The notes: generated by a model not told the origin, from the letters alone. A stretch of DNA of 64,000 nt from Flavobacterium sp. AED (GCF_000812945.1 NZ_JSYM01000003.1:186001-250000), one strand, 5' to 3'; positions 26,552-35,659 are shown, numbered from the stretch's first letter. Numbers and translations are program-made.

Positions 26552-28090
26552 TCAAGGCTTATCCCACCAAACTCTAGTAGTGAATTCATCGGTACCTTGT
26601 TGTGTAATAGCTGTATTATAATTAGCCGTATTATTAACACGTTCCGTTTCGTCATAAATTAAACGTCTTGGCATTGTTCCTCCAGTTAAATTACCTGGAA
26701 AATTTACCGGTGTTATAATTGGATAACCAGTTCTTCTAATCTCGGCAAATGCTTCTAATCCATTGAAGAATAATGCAATCCATTTTTGTGTTCCTATCTG
26801 ATTTAATTTAGCGGCAGTTGTACCCAATGTCATAAAAGGATTTGCAACTAAATAAGCAGTAACCTCAATATTACTTACAGGAGCCACGGCACTTCCATAT
26901 ACAGTAAGCATTTGCATGGCAGCAGTTACTCCGTTGTTGTAATAGGTTTGTGCATTTCCTGAATCCCATCCTCTTACAGCTGCTTCAGCTAATAAAAATT
27001 GTACTTCGGCATAACTCATAATAATATCTGGGGCATCTTGACGCAATATAGTCAAGGTATTAGGATCAGAATACGCTTTAATTCCTGCAGCAGTCCAGCT
27101 TGGATGCGTAGTGATTGTTCCTGAAGTATAGCCATTAGGTAATCCTTTTTGACTAGCAGGTGTATTATCACCCGTGCTTTCTATACGAGCATATATACGC
27201 AAACGCGGATCACTGGTGTTTTGCAATTGATCAATAAATGTCTTACCAAGTTTTGTACTACCATTTCCTTCTTGTAAATCTTCACGTAAAAAAGGAGTTG
27301 TATAAGGATTTCTGTTTACGCCGTCAGGTCCAGTAGCATGATTTAAAATAACATTATCAGCATTGGATTGAAAAACGCCCCCAGCTATTGCTTTACCAAC
27401 CCAAAGTTGTGCTTTTGCAGGATCTACTTTAGAAAGACGCATTCCCAATCTAAGCATTAGAGAGTAAGAAAACTTTTTCCATTTAGCAACATCTCCCGAA
27501 TAAAACAGATCTGAAGAAGCAAAAAAGGGCTTGCTTGCATCCAATGCTTGAGCTGATTCATCTAATTCTTTCAAAAGATCGTTATAAATATCTTGTTGCT
27601 TATCGTATTTAGGTTTCAGGATTACATTAGTATATCCTTTACCTGCATCAAAATAAGGAACATCTCCGTACAAATCAGTCAAACGGTGAAATAAATATGC
27701 TTTAATGATTCTAACAGCACTTCTCTTATTCGCATTTTCTGGAGTATCCGGAATGGTTGCCAATAATTGTGATGTTTCTTTTATTCCGTTGCTGTAAGTT
27801 GATCCAAAAAAAGCACCAGACCACTCGGTTGAATAGGCATATTTATCGCCAGAATAGGTAAATGAACCTAAATGTTGAACCATAGCACTTGCGTAAATCA
27901 AGTTTGCTCTATGATTTTCATAATCTTGTCCATTCATGTACACTTCTGATAAAGAAAAAACGGAATTTATATCAGGAGTTACATAGGCATTAGGGTTTTT
28001 ATTTAAATCTTCAAACCCATTATCGCAGGAAGTAAGCACTAGTATACATCCTAAACCAGCGCTTAAATACTTTATTAAATTATTTTTCAT
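26552..28090 (-). CDS. SusD/RagB-family nutrient-binding outer-membrane lipoprotein
   Basis: SusD-like lipoprotein, 512 residues, forming the lid over the SusC transporter at the outer membrane and binding the glycan ligand. A lipoprotein signal is present, with the lipobox LVLTSC; Cys22 is followed by DNGFEDLNKNPNAY, and the Asp-rich start is compatible with surface export. The SusD-like-2 fold is indicated by DLNKNPNAY, an early VQHLGSFTYSG region, ADNVILNH and YAEVQFLLAEAAVRGW. It begins 17 bases after the SusC stop, so the pair is co-transcribed. The member most similar in style is the SusD_like_2 subgroup, often linked to glycoprotein or peptide substrates. Confidence 0.93.
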   Translation of the reverse strand: MKNNLIKYLSAGLGCILVLTSCDNGFEDLNKNPNAYVTPDINSVFSLSEVYMNGQDYENHRANLIYASAMVQHLGSFTYSGDKYAYSTEWSGAFFGSTYSNGIKETSQLLATIPDTPENANKRSAVRIIKAYLFHRLTDLYGDVPYFDAGKGYTNVILKPKYDKQQDIYNDLLKELDESAQALDASKPFFASSDLFYSGDVAKWKKFSYSLMLRLGMRLSKVDPAKAQLWVGKAIAGGVFQSNADNVILNHATGPDGVNRNPYTTPFLREDLQEGNGSTKLGKTFIDQLQNTSDPRLRIYARIESTGDNTPASQKGLPNGYTSGTITTHPSWTAAGIKAYSDPNTLTILRQDAPDIIMSYAEVQFLLAEAAVRGWDSGNAQTYYNNGVTAAMQMLTVYGSAVAPVSNIEVTAYLVANPFMTLGTTAAKLNQIGTQKWIALFFNGLEAFAEIRRTGYPIITPVNFPGNLTGGTMPRRLIYDETERVNNTANYNTAITQQGTDEFTTRVWWDKP

Positions 28091-28107
28091 TTTCGTATGT
28101 TTTTTTA

Positions 28108-31100
28108 TTAAAACTTAACATTCAGGTTTAACCCAAAGCTTCTGGTTACAGGCACTCCACCTCTTTCAAGTCCTTGTTCATTACCATTTTGATAATTTGA
28201 TTCAGGATCAACATTAGGAACTTTACTATAAAGACTTAGTAAGTTACGAGCTACGAAAGAAATATTTACACCTTCAATATGTGATTTTCCAAGGAAGCTT
28301 TTTGGAAAGTCATAACCTAGCGATACCGATCTCAACTTGATAAAATCTGATGAGTAAACAAAATTAGCTGTTTGTCCACGTGCCCATGCTCTCCAATAAT
28401 CCTGTGCATTAGCAGTTACATTTACCGGAGCTCCATTTACATCTACACCACTAACCGGAATTCCATCTTCTCTTCCTTCCAATGTTCCTTTGTGTAATCC
28501 TAAACGATATCCTAAATAGTTACTGGATGAAAATACATCACCACCAAATTTAGCGTCAATCAATACTGATAATCTGAAATTTTTATAAGAGAAATCATTG
28601 GTAAAGCCCATACTATATGGAGCTACACCTTTACCTGCTGTTACTAATTCACCTCTGCGTAAAGTACCATCAGTATTGTATACCAAGGCCCCACTTGCAT
28701 TTCTTTCAAAATCATAGGCTTTTATAATACCAAACGGTTGCCCTTCTTCTAAAACAATAAAAGCATTACCATCTCTATTATCAGCCAAAGTTTTAGACTT
28801 AAGTTCATCCGAAAGTTTTACTACTTTACTTTGGTTATACCCCATATTAAAACCGGTATTCCATGTAAAATGCTCTGTTTTAAAAGGGATTCCGCTTATT
28901 TGTAGTTCTACCCCTTTATTAGAAATTTCACCTACATTTATTTTTGTTGAATTATAACCTGATGAAATAGAAACGTTTGCATCAGCGATATCATTAGTCG
29001 TCGTTTTACTATAGTAAGTCACATCCAGGCTCAATCTGTTTTTAAAGAAAGAGTTTTCTGTACCAAATTCTATAGTTCTTACATTATACGGTTGTAAATT
29101 TCCATTAGGTATGGTATTTCCATTTGTTCCAACCAATGGTTGTCCAAAATAACCTTGTCCTACTGGATTGTATGTTAAAACCAAAGCATAGGCATCTGGC
29201 AAAGCACCACCTACATTACCCCAGCCACCTCTGAATTTACCGTAACTCCACCAATCTGGTAATTTAACAGCATCCGAATAAATAAAACTGGTACTAACCG
29301 ACGGATAAAAGGTATGATTGTTTTTTGGGCTCAAAGTAGAAAACCAGTCTTCACGTCCAGTAAAGCTTACAAAAAATAAGTTTTTATAACTCAAATCGGC
29401 AGAACCAAACAAGGAGTTCACTTCGCTTTCTGCAAAACTTTCATTAGAAGATTTATTTTTTAGGTTGCCATAAAAATATTGAAAAGGCACAATGAATTCA
29501 CTACCGCTAAGGTTGATTCCTTTGCTACGATTATGCTGGCGGTTTGCTCCCACAAAAGCATTCACTTCAAATTTATCCAAAAAGGTATTTTTATATCCTA
29601 GGATTCCCTCAGCATTATACTCATATCTGGTTTGTTGAATAACATTCATTCCTCCATTTGGATTATAAGCTATACCTGTAGGCTCGATATCAGTATATTC
29701 ATAATTAATATGGTCAATACCTAATTTACCCTTTGCATAAAGATTTTGATTGAAGTTATAAGTAATACTGGAAGAACCAATAAATCGGTTTCTACGATCA
29801 AAATTCTTAACATAATTTGTAGCGAAATATGGCGTTTGAGAATAAATATTACCCCCAAAATGATTCGCTTCAAACCCATTTGCATCTACACCTGGTTGCA
29901 ACCATCTAACATCTGTATTGGTCGCCAATTGATAAACGGATAGGTTCGCATTCTTTGGTGAATCCGAAAGAAAAGGTCTGTTATTTGCTCCTTCAATAAC
30001 ATATTGCGCATTGGTCTCCAAAGTAATTTTGTCATTTGGAGTTGCATTCAACGATAAAGTGAAATTTTTTCTATTGAAACCTGCACTAGGCAAAATGGCT
30101 TTATTCTCAACATTTCCTAATGAAAATCGATAATTGATTTTATCATCTCCACCAGTTAATGCAATAGTATTCGAATTAGTCGTACCATTGTTATAGAAGT
30201 TTTTCATGTTATCCTTTTGAGCACTATAAGGATGCATCAAACCATCGATAGAAAGGACCTGAGAACCATCTAATTTTGCTCCCCAAGAATAATTATATAA
30301 ATCCTGAGCATCGGCTAAATTAGCTGGTTTTTGCCCTCTGTCTCCTGAACCATATACATATTGCCAATCGGTAGTTTTAAATACTTTTTCAAAAGTGTAG
30401 TTTGAGGTATATTCCACTCCTATTCCGTGTCCTGATTTCCCTCTTTTAGTGGTAATTAGGATAACCCCATTCGATCCTCTATATCCGTATAATGCAGAAG
30501 CGGCACTTCCTTTCATAACAGATACTGAAGCAATATCATCTGGGTTAAAAGAAGATAAACCATCTCCTTTGTCAGCTCCACCCCAACGTCCAGCGTTACC
30601 TTGCTGTGTATTGTCTATTGGAATTCCATCCACAACATACAAAGGTTGATTAGAACCGGATGCTGATGTAGCGCCACGAATTACTACTCTACTGGAACCT
30701 GCTGGTCCTGTCGCAGTTCCGGAAACATTTACTCCAGCCACTCGACCTTGCAAAGCATTTCCTAAATTGATTTCTTTTGCTTTAGATAAATCATCTCCTT
30801 TTACCTGACCAACTGCATAACCAAGTACTCGTTTTTGTTTTTTTACTCCTAAGGAAGTAACAACAACTTCACCAAGCTCTTGTGTGCTTAAAGCCAGTAC
30901 AACAGTAATATTGTTTTCATTTTCAGTAACATCTACTGATTTAGAACCAAATCCTATAGAAGATACAATCAGAGTGGTTTTACCTGAAGGCACCATGACC
31001 GCAAAGTGTCCGTCTGAATCTGTTATTGTACTAATGGATTTCCCTTTTACCTTTACGGTTGCAGAAACAATACCCTTGTTTCCTGCATCTGCGACTACGC

Positions 31101-31179
31101 CTGTTATGGATCGGTTTTGTGCTATTGCGCCAAAGCAACTGAGCATAACCAATCCTAACACTGCTAAAATTCGTTTCAT
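28108..31179 (-). CDS. SusC/RagA-family TonB-linked outer-membrane transporter
   Basis: TonB-dependent importer of the SusC family, 1023 residues, partner of the SusD lipoprotein. The ATG at 31179 (MKRILAVLGLVMLSCFGAIAQ, signal peptide) is preferred to the TTG two codons earlier. A carboxypeptidase-regulatory-like domain covers about 25-105. The TonB plug then carries the family signatures LQGRVAGVNVSG and RGATSASGSNQPLYVVDGIP (about 145-190). The barrel fills the rest and ends ERGGVPVTRSFGLNLNVKF. It is the first gene of the long minus-strand N-glycan operon and would import released oligosaccharides or glycopeptides. The upstream 650 bases hold repeats and a LacI-type operator. Confidence 0.95.
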   Translation of the reverse strand: MKRILAVLGLVMLSCFGAIAQNRSITGVVADAGNKGIVSATVKVKGKSISTITDSDGHFAVMVPSGKTTLIVSSIGFGSKSVDVTENENNITVVLALSTQELGEVVVTSLGVKKQKRVLGYAVGQVKGDDLSKAKEINLGNALQGRVAGVNVSGTATGPAGSSRVVIRGATSASGSNQPLYVVDGIPIDNTQQGNAGRWGGADKGDGLSSFNPDDIASVSVMKGSAASALYGYRGSNGVILITTKRGKSGHGIGVEYTSNYTFEKVFKTTDWQYVYGSGDRGQKPANLADAQDLYNYSWGAKLDGSQVLSIDGLMHPYSAQKDNMKNFYNNGTTNSNTIALTGGDDKINYRFSLGNVENKAILPSAGFNRKNFTLSLNATPNDKITLETNAQYVIEGANNRPFLSDSPKNANLSVYQLATNTDVRWLQPGVDANGFEANHFGGNIYSQTPYFATNYVKNFDRRNRFIGSSSITYNFNQNLYAKGKLGIDHINYEYTDIEPTGIAYNPNGGMNVIQQTRYEYNAEGILGYKNTFLDKFEVNAFVGANRQHNRSKGINLSGSEFIVPFQYFYGNLKNKSSNESFAESEVNSLFGSADLSYKNLFFVSFTGREDWFSTLSPKNNHTFYPSVSTSFIYSDAVKLPDWWSYGKFRGGWGNVGGALPDAYALVLTYNPVGQGYFGQPLVGTNGNTIPNGNLQPYNVRTIEFGTENSFFKNRLSLDVTYYSKTTTNDIADANVSISSGYNSTKINVGEISNKGVELQISGIPFKTEHFTWNTGFNMGYNQSKVVKLSDELKSKTLADNRDGNAFIVLEEGQPFGIIKAYDFERNASGALVYNTDGTLRRGELVTAGKGVAPYSMGFTNDFSYKNFRLSVLIDAKFGGDVFSSSNYLGYRLGLHKGTLEGREDGIPVSGVDVNGAPVNVTANAQDYWRAWARGQTANFVYSSDFIKLRSVSLGYDFPKSFLGKSHIEGVNISFVARNLLSLYSKVPNVDPESNYQNGNEQGLERGGVPVTRSFGLNLNVKF

Positions 31180-31320
31180 AAGCAATTTGTTTTAGTTTGT
31201 TTTTGGTTTTGTTTAAAAAAATTAATAAAAAAATAAGGACTCAATTTCAAAATAAGACTGAAATAAATTCTCCAATCTTACTCTAATTTCTTGCACTTTA
31301 AATACTATAAATCGATGGTT

Positions 31321-31740
31321 TAAATCGATTCAATAATTAGAAGAAAAAACATTTGTTACATTTTCAATATTTCAAAATAGCTTCCTATTCTTATTAAACA
31401 AAGATCGAATTGAGCGACTATATCGATTTCGTAAATAAAAAAAAGCGTACAGATTCCCTGCCTTTTTAAAGCTATCCAGTCTTTTAATCAAAATCGAATA
31501 GAGCAATTATCGACTTTACGATTAAAAAACATACTGAATTCACAACTACTATTCTTTCCTCTTTATCATTCCTAAACCGAATAGAGCAATTATCGATTTT
31601 ATAATTAACAAAAAAAGTAGCATTTTTAACTCCTAAATAGTTATTCCAATTCCTTCTAAAATTGTTTGAAACAACTATTCCAACTTAATAATTAAATGAA
31701 AATCAGCTACATTTTCATTTTCTAAATCACTTACCCTTCG
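31321..31740. repeat. Degenerate 80-90 bp tandem repeats upstream of susC
   Basis: Three clear units begin at CGAAT 31406, 31495 and 31578 and share a CGAATaGAGCaAtTATCGA core followed by TTTa/cgATTAA-type sequence, with spacing of 89 and 83 bases. Weaker units are suggested at about 31326 and 31668 (TAATAATTAAATGAAAATCAG against TATAATTAACAAAAAAAGTAG). Each unit brings one ATCGAT-like core, the centre of the LacI-type operator. Confidence 0.5.
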
Positions 31741-31754
31741 AGTAAAGTTTTAAT

Positions 31755-31784
31755 TCATTTTACTAAATCGATTTAGCAAAATGA
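31755..31784. promoter_or_regulatory. LacI-type operator palindrome between lacI and susC
   Basis: A 30-base inverted repeat centred at 31769/31770 with a single mismatched pair. Its core ACTAAATCGATTTAGC nearly equals the perfect site before manA. The central CG and even symmetry are typical of LacI-family operators. It lies 576 bases before the SusC start and just past the lacI stop. Confidence 0.75.
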
Positions 31785-31838
31785 TAAAAAAAACGAACTT
31801 TTCATTTTTTGCAATAAAATGAATAGCCCTAATCTAAA

Positions 31839-32849
31839 TTATACAGATTCCCTTATGAGAAGCTTCCCTTTTTGAAGCACCTTCTCTATTACAAAATCCC
31901 TACTGTCTATCATTTGATCCATAAGCAACGCTACTGCTTTCACAGCTATAGCATCAATAGGTTGCTCAATAACAGATATTGATGGTGTATGTAATCTAAA
32001 ACTATAATGATCATCAAAACTAATAACAGATAAATCTTTTGGTATTTCTAAATCCATTTTACGAAAAGCCTGTAATCCAGCAAGTCCCATATAGTTAGCT
32101 GAAAAAAGCACAGCATCAATCCCAGTATTCGTTTCAAAAAAATGAACTATGGCTGCAATTTTAGCATCTTCATTACTATGATATTCTAAATGAAGAATAA
32201 GGGATTCTTGGTAAAGTCCTGCCTCTTTCATCGCATCAACATAGCCCTTTTCCCTCAATTGCATCTGAATCATTCCTGATGTATTATTTACAAAAGCAAT
32301 ACTACGACGCCCTTTCTTTATAAGAAATTGTGTAGCGGAATAAGATCCCTCATAATTATCCATAACAACATGACTAACATTTTGCCCTGGAAAATACCTG
32401 TCAATCAATACCACAGGCTTTTTTAATTTAATCAGGTGATCGATACTTTTTTCCAATTTTTCTGTTGGAGTAATAATAAAGCCATCCACATTAGCCTGAA
32501 GAAGGCTTTGTATCAGTTCATCTGAACGATCATCATCATTACCGGTACTGCAATAAAAAACTCTATAACCCAGTTTTTTTGCCTCATCCTCAATTACCCT
32601 TGCCAAATCAGAAAAAAATTGATTCGAAATATCCTCCACAATAAGACCGATTGATCTTGTCTTTCCGGTACGTAGACTACTCGCAATCATATTAGGTCTG
32701 TACTGTAACTTTTCAGCAACTTCCTGTACCTTTTTAATAACAGCCTTACTAATGTTCATTTTCTCACCTTTATCGTTAAGGACAAAAGATACCGTAGAGA
32801 TGGAAACCTTAGCTTCCATGGCAATATCTTTAATGGTGATTTTTTTCAT
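31839..32849 (-). CDS. LacI/GalR-family transcriptional regulator
   Basis: DNA-binding regulator of 336 residues. The N-terminal helix-turn-helix is ITIKDIAMEAKVSISTVSFVLND (residues 3-25), followed by the hinge helix region YRPNMIASSLRTGKTRSIGLIVEDISN. The rest is a periplasmic-binding-protein-like effector domain (about 62-336), with DGFIITPTE and VISFDDHYSFRLHTPSISVIEQP as landmarks. Palindromes with a LacI-type CG centre occur upstream of this gene, of manA and of the susC region, so it probably controls the N-glycan locus and itself. The effector is expected to be mannose, a mannoside or a phosphorylated product, but that cannot be read from the sequence. It does not resemble the hybrid two-component or SusR regulators common in Bacteroides loci. 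Confidence 0.93.
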   Translation of the reverse strand: MKKITIKDIAMEAKVSISTVSFVLNDKGEKMNISKAVIKKVQEVAEKLQYRPNMIASSLRTGKTRSIGLIVEDISNQFFSDLARVIEDEAKKLGYRVFYCSTGNDDDRSDELIQSLLQANVDGFIITPTEKLEKSIDHLIKLKKPVVLIDRYFPGQNVSHVVMDNYEGSYSATQFLIKKGRRSIAFVNNTSGMIQMQLREKGYVDAMKEAGLYQESLILHLEYHSNEDAKIAAIVHFFETNTGIDAVLFSANYMGLAGLQAFRKMDLEIPKDLSVISFDDHYSFRLHTPSISVIEQPIDAIAVKAVALLMDQMIDSRDFVIEKVLQKGKLLIRESV

Positions 32850-32910
32850 TTAGCGTGTTAATTTTATATTAAACTGTTATTGATTATGTGACAAATATAT
32901 ATAAAAATAG

Positions 32911-32930
32911 TTACAAAATCGTTTTAGTAA
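32911..32930. promoter_or_regulatory. Degenerate LacI-type operator upstream of lacI
   Basis: TTACAAAATCGTTTTAGTAA is a 20-base palindrome with two mismatched pairs, centred at 32920/32921. Over a 22-base frame it matches the perfect manA site at 17 positions. It lies 62 bases before the lacI ATG, which suggests autoregulation. Confidence 0.55.
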
Positions 32931-33106
32931 ATATTTTTTTAAAAGAATTCTTTTTATAAAGTTAATAAATCAGCAAATACACAGTATTTATGAATATATA
33001 CAGAGATATCTTTATATCTGAATAATAAATAAATTCGCATTAAAATTAGACTCACAATTAATTTTAATTTGACAAAAAACAACTTTATTCAACTACGAAT
33101 CGCTAC

Positions 33107-34069
33107 TTATGAAATAAACACCTCTAAAAGGGACGCTTTTCCTTGGAGAACAAATGCATTCATGGCAGCTGGAATTAAAACCGTATCCCCTCTTTTATAT
33201 TGTAATTTTGAATTGTTGTACTCAATTTCAAATGTTCCCTCTACACACATATATACCGTAAAGCTTTTCCCAGATTTAGAAACGGTAATTGCTCCATCTA
33301 ACGGAATGAAATTAGTCGTGAAATAAGGACAGTCTACAACAGTATTGGATTCGTTTACCTTTTTAGTATATTCTTTTTGAGTCTCTACCACATTGTAGTT
33401 AATCGCATCCAAAGCCAAATCAACATGTAGTTCCCTAGTATTACCACTAGCATCAATCCGCTCAAAATCATACAATCGATACGTTATATCAGAAGTTTGC
33501 TGAATTTCAGCAACAACTAATCCCGCACCAATTGCGTGAACTGTTCCCGTTTCCAAAAAGAAAACATCTCCTGACTTTACTTTTACATCATCCAGAATAG
33601 AAAGTACCGTTTTATTTTTTAGATTTTCTAAATAGTCGTTTGCATTCGATTTTTCTTTAAAGCCAACAATTATTCGAGCATCATCATCAGCTTGCATAAT
33701 GTACCACATCTCCGTTTTCCCAAAAGAATTATGACGCTTTTTGGCCAACTCATCATTAGGATGAACTTGTATGGACAAATCTTCACGGGCATCCAGATAT
33801 TTAAAAAGCAACGGAAACTGTTTTCCAAACTGAGTATGAACCGCTATTCCCAAAATCTCATTAGGAAACTCATTAATAATATCAGTCAACGATTTCCCTT
33901 TCCAATCTCCATTAGCAATGACACTCACATCACCTTCTACAGTGGATAACTCCCAGCTTTCACCAGTTATTTTTGATGTAATTGGTTTATGAAGTACTGT
34001 TTTCAGTTTTTCACCGCCCCAAATTCTTTCTTTCAAAATAGGATCAAATTGTAATGGATAAAATTTCAT
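33107..34069 (-). CDS. manA: Mannose-6-phosphate isomerase, class I
   Basis: Zinc-dependent phosphomannose isomerase that converts mannose-6-phosphate to fructose-6-phosphate, feeding mannose from the upstream locus into glycolysis. It has 320 residues, the short form of the class I family. The N-terminal FDPILKERIWGGEKL and the cupin metal ligands LSIQVHPNDELA (Gln, His, about 98-109), KTEMWYI (Glu) and GTVHAIGAG (His, about 177) are all seen. It has its own promoter region with a perfect LacI-type palindrome 43 bases upstream, so it belongs to the same regulon although separated from the operon by lacI. A broken copy of its 3' third lies at 36183-36413. Confidence 0.95.
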   Translation of the reverse strand: MKFYPLQFDPILKERIWGGEKLKTVLHKPITSKITGESWELSTVEGDVSVIANGDWKGKSLTDIINEFPNEILGIAVHTQFGKQFPLLFKYLDAREDLSIQVHPNDELAKKRHNSFGKTEMWYIMQADDDARIIVGFKEKSNANDYLENLKNKTVLSILDDVKVKSGDVFFLETGTVHAIGAGLVVAEIQQTSDITYRLYDFERIDASGNTRELHVDLALDAINYNVVETQKEYTKKVNESNTVVDCPYFTTNFIPLDGAITVSKSGKSFTVYMCVEGTFEIEYNNSKLQYKRGDTVLIPAAMNAFVLQGKASLLEVFIS

Positions 34070-34111
34070 TTTGCTTTTTTATATGATTATTTTTTTTCTA
34101 GTTAAATCAAT

Positions 34112-34133
34112 TTTGCTAAATCGATTTAGCAAA
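34112..34133. promoter_or_regulatory. Perfect LacI-type operator upstream of manA
   Basis: A 22-base perfect palindrome with core GCTAAATCGATTTAGC, centred at 34122/34123. Its edge overlaps a minus-strand TATATTTG (34130-34137) that fits the -7 promoter consensus, so a bound repressor would block manA transcription. Confidence 0.85.
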
Positions 34134-34242
34134 TATATAAAAATAGTTATAAATCAGAGAAACTGAATTCGAAATTTAAATATCATCAAAAAATAAATCA
34201 TTTTAAGGTTCCATTTATTTCTTAAGAATTCCCAATAACAAA

Positions 34243-34270
34243 AAAACCCGAAGTAGCTACTTCGGGTTTT
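34243..34270. terminator. Bidirectional terminator after fabH
   Basis: A perfect 28-base inverted repeat (AAAACCCGAAGTAG and its complement) with A/T runs on both sides. It ends the minus-strand fabH transcript 47 bases past its stop and insulates it from the manA promoter. Confidence 0.85.
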
Positions 34271-34316
34271 CTCCTATTAAAACAATTCGTTTATAATCGA
34301 TAAACAAAAGGATTGA

Positions 34317-35324
34317 CTACCATTTTATAATAGCACTCCCCCAAGTAAATCCGCTACCAAAAGCAGCCAAAACTACTGTATCTCCTGATTTTATTTTTCC
34401 TTTTTCCCAAGCTTCAGTCAAAGCAATTGGAATAGAAGCGGCAGTTGTATTGCCATATTTTTGAATATTATTATATACTTGTTCATCCGTAAGGTTGAAT
34501 TTCTTTTGGATGAATTGGGAAATTCTCAAATTCGCCTGATGCGGAATTAACATATCAATATCCGAAACCTGCAAGTTATTCGCTTGCAAACCTTCATTTA
34601 TTACCTCACTGAAACGAACTACAGCATTTTTAAACACAAATTGTCCATTCATATAAGGAAAATAACTTTCATCATCCGGATCATTATCGGCTAAAATATC
34701 CGTAACCCAGCGTCCTCCCATTCCTGGTGCTTTCACAATTAGCTCTTCGGCGTGTTGTCCTTCTGAATGCAAATGTGTGGATAAAATTCCTTTAGTCAAA
34801 TCTTCTTCTCTGCTCAAAACGGCCGCTCCTGCTCCATCTCCAAAAATTACAGAAACACCTCTGCCTCGAGTCGTCATATCCAATCCGGTTGAATGCACTT
34901 CAGAACCAATTACCAAAACATTTTTATACATTCCCGTTTTGATATATTGATCAGCAACTGACAACGCATAAACAAAACCGGAACATTGATTTCTAACATC
35001 CAATGCACCTACAGTTCTAAGACCTAAATCACGTTGAACTAAAACTCCCGGTCCAGGAAAATAGTAATCAGGACTTAAGGTAGCAAAAACTACAAAATCA
35101 ATGTCTTCTTTTGCAACACCGGAACGCTCAATCGCAATTTCAGCCGCTTTCACTCCCATCGAAGTTGTCGTATCTTCCCCGCGTATAATGTGTCTTCTTT
35201 CCTGAATACCCGTACGCTCCTGAATCCACTCATCATTCGTATCTATAATTTTAGACAAATCATCATTAGTAACTATATTGGAAGGAACGTAAAATCCTAA
35301 TCCTGCAATTTTCGAATGGTACAT
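34317..35324 (-). CDS. fabH: 3-oxoacyl-[acyl-carrier-protein] synthase III
   Basis: Condensing enzyme that starts fatty-acid synthesis by joining an acyl-CoA with malonyl-ACP. It has 335 residues, the normal length. The Cys-His-Asn triad is visible: the nucleophile in DVRNQCSGFVYAL (about 117), His in MLIPHQANLRISQ (about 252), and Asn in YGNTTAASIPIAL (about 283). TNDEWIQERTGIQERRHI at residues 29-46 is the typical N-terminal signature. It stands alone between a terminator and a 370-base gap, so it is probably monocistronic, without the plsX-rpmF neighbours seen in many genomes. Additional fabH copies are common in Flavobacterium, so this may be one of several. Confidence 0.94.
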   Translation of the reverse strand: MYHSKIAGLGFYVPSNIVTNDDLSKIIDTNDEWIQERTGIQERRHIIRGEDTTTSMGVKAAEIAIERSGVAKEDIDFVVFATLSPDYYFPGPGVLVQRDLGLRTVGALDVRNQCSGFVYALSVADQYIKTGMYKNVLVIGSEVHSTGLDMTTRGRGVSVIFGDGAGAAVLSREEDLTKGILSTHLHSEGQHAEELIVKAPGMGGRWVTDILADNDPDDESYFPYMNGQFVFKNAVVRFSEVINEGLQANNLQVSDIDMLIPHQANLRISQFIQKKFNLTDEQVYNNIQKYGNTTAASIPIALTEAWEKGKIKSGDTVVLAAFGSGFTWGSAIIKW

Positions 35325-35425
35325 ATGTTTTATTATTTTATTAAAATCAAGGCTATAAATTTAAATATACTTTAAAATATTAGACCACAAATTACTACTT
35401 TTTTGGTAATATGCAATTATTTTTT

Positions 35426-35512
35426 CAGGAGCTATTTCCTGCTATACGCTGTATCTTTTATTCTCGTAAAAAAAAAGAATAAAAGGATGCCGCTTCTATC
35501 AGGGCTAGGGCA
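35426..35512. repeat. Flavobacterial intergenic repeat-like element
   Basis: The segment begins CAGGAGCTATTTCCTGCTAT and ends GCTTCTATCAGGGCTAGGGC. Its centre is a stem CTTTTATTCT (35455-35464) with AGAATAAAAG (35476-35485). From memory, very similar intergenic sequences recur in many Flavobacterium genomes. Only this one copy is in the window, so the claim of dispersal rests on prior knowledge. Confidence 0.55.
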
Positions 35513-35578
35513 TTTTGTTAAAAAACAAGATCAGTTTTTAGAAAAAAACTTAAAAAATTAATTTTGATACTAAAATAA

Positions 35579-35610
35579 AAAAACCGTCTCGATATATCGA
35601 GACGGTTTTT
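35579..35610. terminator. Perfect-palindrome terminator
   Basis: A perfect 32-base inverted repeat with stem ACCGTCTCGATA and its complement, bordered by A and T runs, able to terminate in either direction. It is the second hairpin downstream of the tRNA gene on the minus strand. Confidence 0.75.
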
Positions 35611-35659
35611 TTTAACCTTGAATTAAATTTAATGTTGCCTTTTTTTTTAATAAAAACAA

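Larger units (their letters stand above)
31186..31838. promoter_or_regulatory. Regulatory region upstream of the SusC/SusD operon
   Basis: This 653-base gap between susC and lacI has no gene. It holds the near-perfect palindrome at 31755-31784, a degenerate tandem repeat at about 31321-31740, and five exact ATCGAT hexamers (31311, 31324, 31422, 31592, 31767) plus ATCGAC at 31509. The susC promoter must lie here, but I could not place a convincing -7/-33 pair. Confidence 0.6.

Noticed and set aside
5989..34069. Is the locus for yeast alpha-mannan backbone or for chitin?
   Set aside because: No GH76 or GH99 enzyme for mannan backbone is present. For chitin the mannosidases and glycosylasparaginase would have no purpose.
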